Positions 60,272 through 64,000 of a stretch of 64,000 bases of DNA are shown here, piece after piece. The first letter of the stretch is position 1; each line of letters opens with the position of its first letter. Location of the stretch: NCBI GenBank assembly GCA_029717555.1, contig JAMDHS010000002.1, positions 434,001 through 498,000 on the forward strand, in the 5' to 3' direction. Below the pieces are notes generated by a model that saw only the letters and a program-made list of their open reading frames with translations, had not been told where the DNA came from and ran no database searches. The DNA comes from Peribolospora baueri (lineage: Eukaryota > Basidiomycota > Peribolosporomycetes > Peribolosporales > Peribolosporaceae). Both the position numbers and the translations under genes were made by a program.

Positions 60272-61496
60272 TTTCACGCTACTTCAACTGGATGCAGACA
60301 TGACTAGCCGCTGCTTTGAATGGCAAGGGAAAGGTAGGAGGTATCAGAGGTCATCGGATCATCAGCGCCCTGCGACTTAAACAGCGACCGTGTGCATGAA
60401 ACTGGAGGCGGCGGCCGGTCACGATGAGTGAAGCGACAAAGACCTCCGGTACGAATCTACTCCGTATGGCGATGACGGACACAAGGTCGGGGCGCCATGA
60501 CTCACTCCCAGCGACATGAATCCAAATCCTCGAAATCACCTGTCGCCGACGCCCTGGATAGTTACTCGGTTCGCTCGACACCCGTTGGAGATCTGCTGGA
60601 CTGCATCTTGCAATGCGTTGGTGTTAGTCAACTTTTGTGTCTTGAAGTAGAGTGCAGCAAAGTCAACCTCGGTCTCATCATTCGGCAACAGGCCGTCGTC
60701 TACCCCAGCACAGTTGTGCGGGACAAGCGACAGCGTCCGCTTTCATTGTGACCCTGCCAAAAGTCCACTTCCTGTCGCCCGTCGTCGCCCTCCGCATCGG
60801 CAACCGAGGCAATCTGCGCCCACAACCAGGAGTCGACTGCTCTTGCCTTCCTCCACTGGCAGCGGTGCGTTGCCACACATGGTCAGCGTCCGGGCAAACC
60901 TCCAAGAACGCCTGCTAGAGGCCCGTCGGTGAAGTGCTCGTTGTGCCTGATCATATCGGGGAACTCCAAAGACAGGATGTTAAAACTTGCTCCATCCGCT
61001 TGGAGCCTTGTCGTCCATCGTCTTTCGCGCGTTCCAAACTGGAGCAGGGGCAATGCAGAACAAGATGGAGCTGGCAACTGTCATCCCTGAGAGGGACCAG
61101 GGGTATGTGAAGAAGGGGGACATGGCGAAGAAGGAAGGTAAGAGAGAGGTCGAAGACAGGAGGGGAAGGAAGGTGATCGCTGCGGCTTAATTACCGTTCC
61201 CGGCGCCACGCGCCGCAGATTGGATCGGACAACCATTCGCACCCGTCATCGTTCACGAGAATGTCCTTGACGAAAAGAGGAGCGATACATGTACACGTGA
61301 AATGCAATCGGGGATATGGAAGCATGCACCCTTCAAATGACGTCATGGAGGCCATAACTACTCAACAGGCTAGAAAACCCAGGCATGGAAGAAAGCGTGG
61401 GGATTGCGGAGAGCAGAGGAGCAAATTCCAAGAGACGACGACGAAGAGCAGGCGTCGGTTCCAAGAGTGAATCCATAAAGATCGTCAAAACCCCAC
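60272..61496. other. Intergenic region, no gene recognised
   Basis: The best frame (60497-60751, 84 codons) has no family signature, and I do not support it. The right end is the 3' region of the membrane protein gene. No RNA gene or further repeat copy was noticed. Confidence 0.45.
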
Positions 61497-63728
61497 TCAA
61501 CCCTTGCCAGGTCCGAACAGCTGCCTCCTCACGCCGTCCAGTCCAGCAGCGACGCCCCACGACCTACCCGCCGCAGCTTGGCCTCCGCGCCGCGGCTTTC
61601 TCTTACTCGGCGTACCGGGCTCGAGGTCCTCCTCTTCCGGATCCACTTTCCCGCCGGTCAAACCGGTATGCTCGCCTTCGCCGTCTCCATCCGCACCTTC
61701 GTCGTCCTCTCCATCTCCATCCTGCACCCTCGAGCCCCTCGAGCCCCTATGGTCCGAGGCAGAGCGCGAGGAAGAGGAGGAAGCACTCCGGAAGCCCAAC
61801 CCTTCCTCAACCCGGGAGCTCGGCGTACGCCTCTTCACTCCGAACGGCCGTCCCCCCCACCCTAACAGGGAACGAGCGCCGTCGGGCGTGGTCCTGTTGG
61901 CGACCAAAGCGACGTCTTCTTCCTCAAGCGGCTCCGCATCCGCATCGGATACGAGGGTGGACGACGCGGAGTCGGAAGAGAGAGATGAGGCACCTCTGCG
62001 GTGGCGCGAAGGAGAAGACGGCGAGGGAGCGGTGGAGCGTTCGACGCGCACAAGCGTATGACGCGAGCTCGCAGGGCCAGAGGTGGAAGGTGTCAAGGCG
62101 GGAGCCAAGTCATCATATCGGAGGCTGTATCGGCTTGGAGTGTCGTCCACTGATGGGCCGGGGGAGAATGCTCCTCCCAAGAGACCGCCCATCCGGCGCG
62201 GAGTCTGACCACCCGGAGGCCGAGATTGCGATTGAGTCCGTGAGCGGGCTGCACCGACGGGCTCGGTGCGGCCCCCACTTATTCTCCTCGCGGGTTTGCC
62301 GTCGACCCTCCTGAACCTTATCGGGACGTCCGCGGAACTTTCCTCGCTGCTCTCGTCCAAGCTGGCCGGGTCGGAGAGGTCGTAGCTCAAGCTGTACCTG
62401 CTTGGGGTCGAGTCTGCGCTGGGTGAGCCTAGCGCAGCGCTGAACGATGGCAACGCTCGTCGTGCTTCAACAACTGGACCACCGCCAGAAGAGACTTCGC
62501 CGTTAACGTCTTCGTTGGCCCTTTGTCCTTGAGCGCCATTAGCGAATCGGCGAGAGCCGGCCTCCTGCTGAGCCATGCTGGAAGACGTGGGGGATGTTCC
62601 CTTGGCGTGCGCGGTGCGACCGCTGACGCCGCCCGCTCGGACCGCGATCTTAGCCTGCCTAGCCCTAGGTCGCCGGGAGGGCGAAGCAGGCATCGTGTAC
62701 CGTTCCGAGCTAACAGTTTCAAAGGAGAAGATGGACGTAGATGTGCGGCGACCACCACTGCCGCCACCAAAAGCGTTCGCAACGCGGTCGAAGAAGCTCC
62801 TTGTACTCGATGTCGTTGGACCCCTTTCCAGAGTCGCTCCTTCGCTGTGGGCATCCAGATCAGTTCCATAGGCCGCCCGAAGGCCAGATCGAGCGGTTGC
62901 GCGCGGCGTACTCTCGAGGTCCGATTCGTTGGCGGTCGAGTCTTCCAAGTTACCGCGCTGCGGAGAGGCTCGGACGGGGGAATCGCCGGTGAGCAGGCGG
63001 ATCGTCGACATAGACGGGTGGATGGTTCGGCTGGTTGAAAGTCGAGGTGTCTGCGGAGGCGAATGTGCCGAAGAGTGGAGCAGACCGTCCTTGCCCGGCG
63101 TGATGCCGCCGCCCAAAAGGTATCGCTCAACGGCATCCACATCATCCTCGTCCTCGTCCATCGTCTTCTTCCTGCTGCCCGGGACTTTGTTGGACCCCTT
63201 CATCTCGTCCAACGAAGACCGATCGGAAGAGTAAAGTGTATCGTCATCGCTCGCCCACTTGCTGCTGTAGTTCAGCGAGGGGGGTTTCGCAGACCCGAAG
63301 CCGTGATCGAGGCTCCACCACCCGTTGAAGAAGCTCTTGCTGCGCGGCTTTTCTTCCTCTTCCTTGTCCTCGATGTCACTCCCTTCGTCGTCGTCCAGCT
63401 TCTCAAACTCATGTTCCTTTCCTAATGTCTCCGTCTGTCGTATCTTCCGTACCAGCGACGTCCGCTTGATCTTGTCCGTGTACTTCTGCCTCTGTCCGGG
63501 AAGCCTCTTCTCAGACTTGGTGATGGCGAGGGCGAGAATGGTGCCGAAGAAGACGAAGAGGGATACGCAGACGAGAATGACGTGAGTTACGTCGATAGAT
63601 TGATGCGGCGAAGGTCCAGCTCCGTCCGGGGACGTGAGCGGCCCCGATGTTGGAGCCATGGCCGTCTCAAGATTGCGCCCTACAGAGTCGACGATGGGCG
63701 AGTCGAAGACGTCGCGAGCGTTCGCCAT
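61497..63728 (-). CDS. Single-pass membrane protein with a long disordered cytoplasmic tail
   Basis: One exon, 743 residues from the ATG at 63728 (the frame is open slightly further to a TTG at 63737, where a CTTGCAG could also be a splice acceptor). One membrane segment lies at about residues 47-69 (VTHVILVCVSLFVFFGTILA), followed by KSEKRLPGQRQKYTDKIKR, so the N-terminus is probably outside and the bulk inside. Everything after is Ser/Pro/Arg-rich. A short module is repeated: PSADSTPSRYSLSYDLSDPA (about residue 455) and PSVDDTPSRYSLRYDDLAPA (about residue 550). The element DTLYSSDRSSLDE (near 170) is another conserved-looking patch. The basic/acidic alternation (KLDDDEGSDIEDKEEEE) and many SP/TP sites suggest phosphorylation. 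I do not recognise a family; an adaptor or polarity-type membrane protein is only a guess. Confidence 0.75.
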   Translation of the reverse strand: MANARDVFDSPIVDSVGRNLETAMAPTSGPLTSPDGAGPSPHQSIDVTHVILVCVSLFVFFGTILALAITKSEKRLPGQRQKYTDKIKRTSLVRKIRQTETLGKEHEFEKLDDDEGSDIEDKEEEEKPRSKSFFNGWWSLDHGFGSAKPPSLNYSSKWASDDDTLYSSDRSSLDEMKGSNKVPGSRKKTMDEDEDDVDAVERYLLGGGITPGKDGLLHSSAHSPPQTPRLSTSRTIHPSMSTIRLLTGDSPVRASPQRGNLEDSTANESDLESTPRATARSGLRAAYGTDLDAHSEGATLERGPTTSSTRSFFDRVANAFGGGSGGRRTSTSIFSFETVSSERYTMPASPSRRPRARQAKIAVRAGGVSGRTAHAKGTSPTSSSMAQQEAGSRRFANGAQGQRANEDVNGEVSSGGGPVVEARRALPSFSAALGSPSADSTPSRYSLSYDLSDPASLDESSEESSADVPIRFRRVDGKPARRISGGRTEPVGAARSRTQSQSRPPGGQTPRRMGGLLGGAFSPGPSVDDTPSRYSLRYDDLAPALTPSTSGPASSRHTLVRVERSTAPSPSSPSRHRRGASSLSSDSASSTLVSDADAEPLEEEDVALVANRTTPDGARSLLGWGGRPFGVKRRTPSSRVEEGLGFRSASSSSSRSASDHRGSRGSRVQDGDGEDDEGADGDGEGEHTGLTGGKVDPEEEDLEPGTPSKRKPRRGGQAAAGRSWGVAAGLDGVRRQLFGPGKG

Positions 63729-64000
63729 GCCCTGCAAGGGAGAGGTTTTGCCGCCACTATACCTAAGGGAGTGTGTTTCTTGCGAGTGTGTCGAGAGATA
63801 AAAAGGACAGCGGTGGTTTGTGCATGCACAGATGGCTTCGCGAGGTGGATGTTGACGGCTTCAACGCCCGCCCAGCACCGGCGCGTCTAGACGCCACTTT
63901 CATTTTCAGTCACGTGCACGTCTAACGATTCACCACGACTCTCCTCCCATCTTATTTTCCAGAATTGCTGTCTAACGCTTTTATGACAAGTGCCGCCCTC

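Noticed and set aside
60497-60751. Possible small gene of 84 codons.
   Set aside because: No homology, no promoter features, and ordinary chance length.

Overview
The window looks like nuclear DNA from a GC-rich, intron-rich basidiomycete fungus. Genes are packed on both strands and interrupted by many short GT-AG introns, mostly about 60-120 bases with a CTGAC/CTAAC-like branch site before the acceptor. The recognisable proteins are typical fungal ones (lysine biosynthesis through homoisocitrate, Ctf4/Mcl1, BNA6-type NAD synthesis). Base composition, the wealth of introns and the lack of TATA in most genes suggest Ustilaginomycotina or Pucciniomycotina, but I cannot name a species. No transposon open reading frame, virus-like element or CRISPR array was seen. 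Exon models below were built by hand from splice signals and reading-frame continuity; for every spliced gene the exon lengths sum to a multiple of three.

Layout. 1-2.7 kb: no supported gene. 2.7-6.8 kb: a mitochondrial citrate-lyase-beta-like enzyme and a DUF1295 membrane protein (both +). 7.3-10.4 kb: a decayed, intron-bearing copy of elongation factor 2. 11.0-15.2 kb: a head-to-head pair, BNA6 (-) and NUP37 (+), 164 bases apart. 15.3-16.0 kb: a 64-residue metallothionein (-) with a TATA box and a tandem GCTGA array upstream. 17.3-21.3 kb: proteasome ATPase Rpt5 (-) and a class III (SIRT5-type) sirtuin (+), divergent. 21.5-23.0 kb: RsfS/MALSU1-type mitochondrial protein. 24.6-26.6 kb: a secreted alpha/beta-hydrolase-like protein whose nucleophile serine is absent. 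27.5-35.8 kb: F-box protein (-), metallo-beta-lactamase-fold protein (-) and splicing factor PRP6 (+). 36.8-40.6 kb: a small SANT/Myb-like gene and queuosine salvage protein QNG1. 40.6-44.7 kb: 4 kb of tetranucleotide-rich DNA upstream of a forkhead transcription factor (44.7-47.0 kb). 48.1-58.2 kb, all minus strand: LYS12, a degenerate mitochondrial threonyl-tRNA-synthetase-like protein, Ctf4/Mcl1 and a TMA17-like proteasome assembly factor. 58.4-60.3 kb: tRNA-Leu(UAA) with an intron, then an inverted pair of a ~200-240 bp repeat around a small cysteine-containing orphan gene. 61.5-63.7 kb: a single-pass membrane protein with a long disordered tail.

Most genes are housekeeping and do not form one pathway. 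Recurrent themes are mitochondrial function (CLYBL, RsfS, ThrRS-like), NAD metabolism (BNA6 makes it, the sirtuin consumes it, LYS12 reduces it) and the proteasome (Rpt5 and a candidate Rpt-assembly chaperone). The most unusual objects are the ThrRS-like pseudoenzyme, the dying EF2 copy, the metallothionein with its GCTG array, and the inverted repeat pair.
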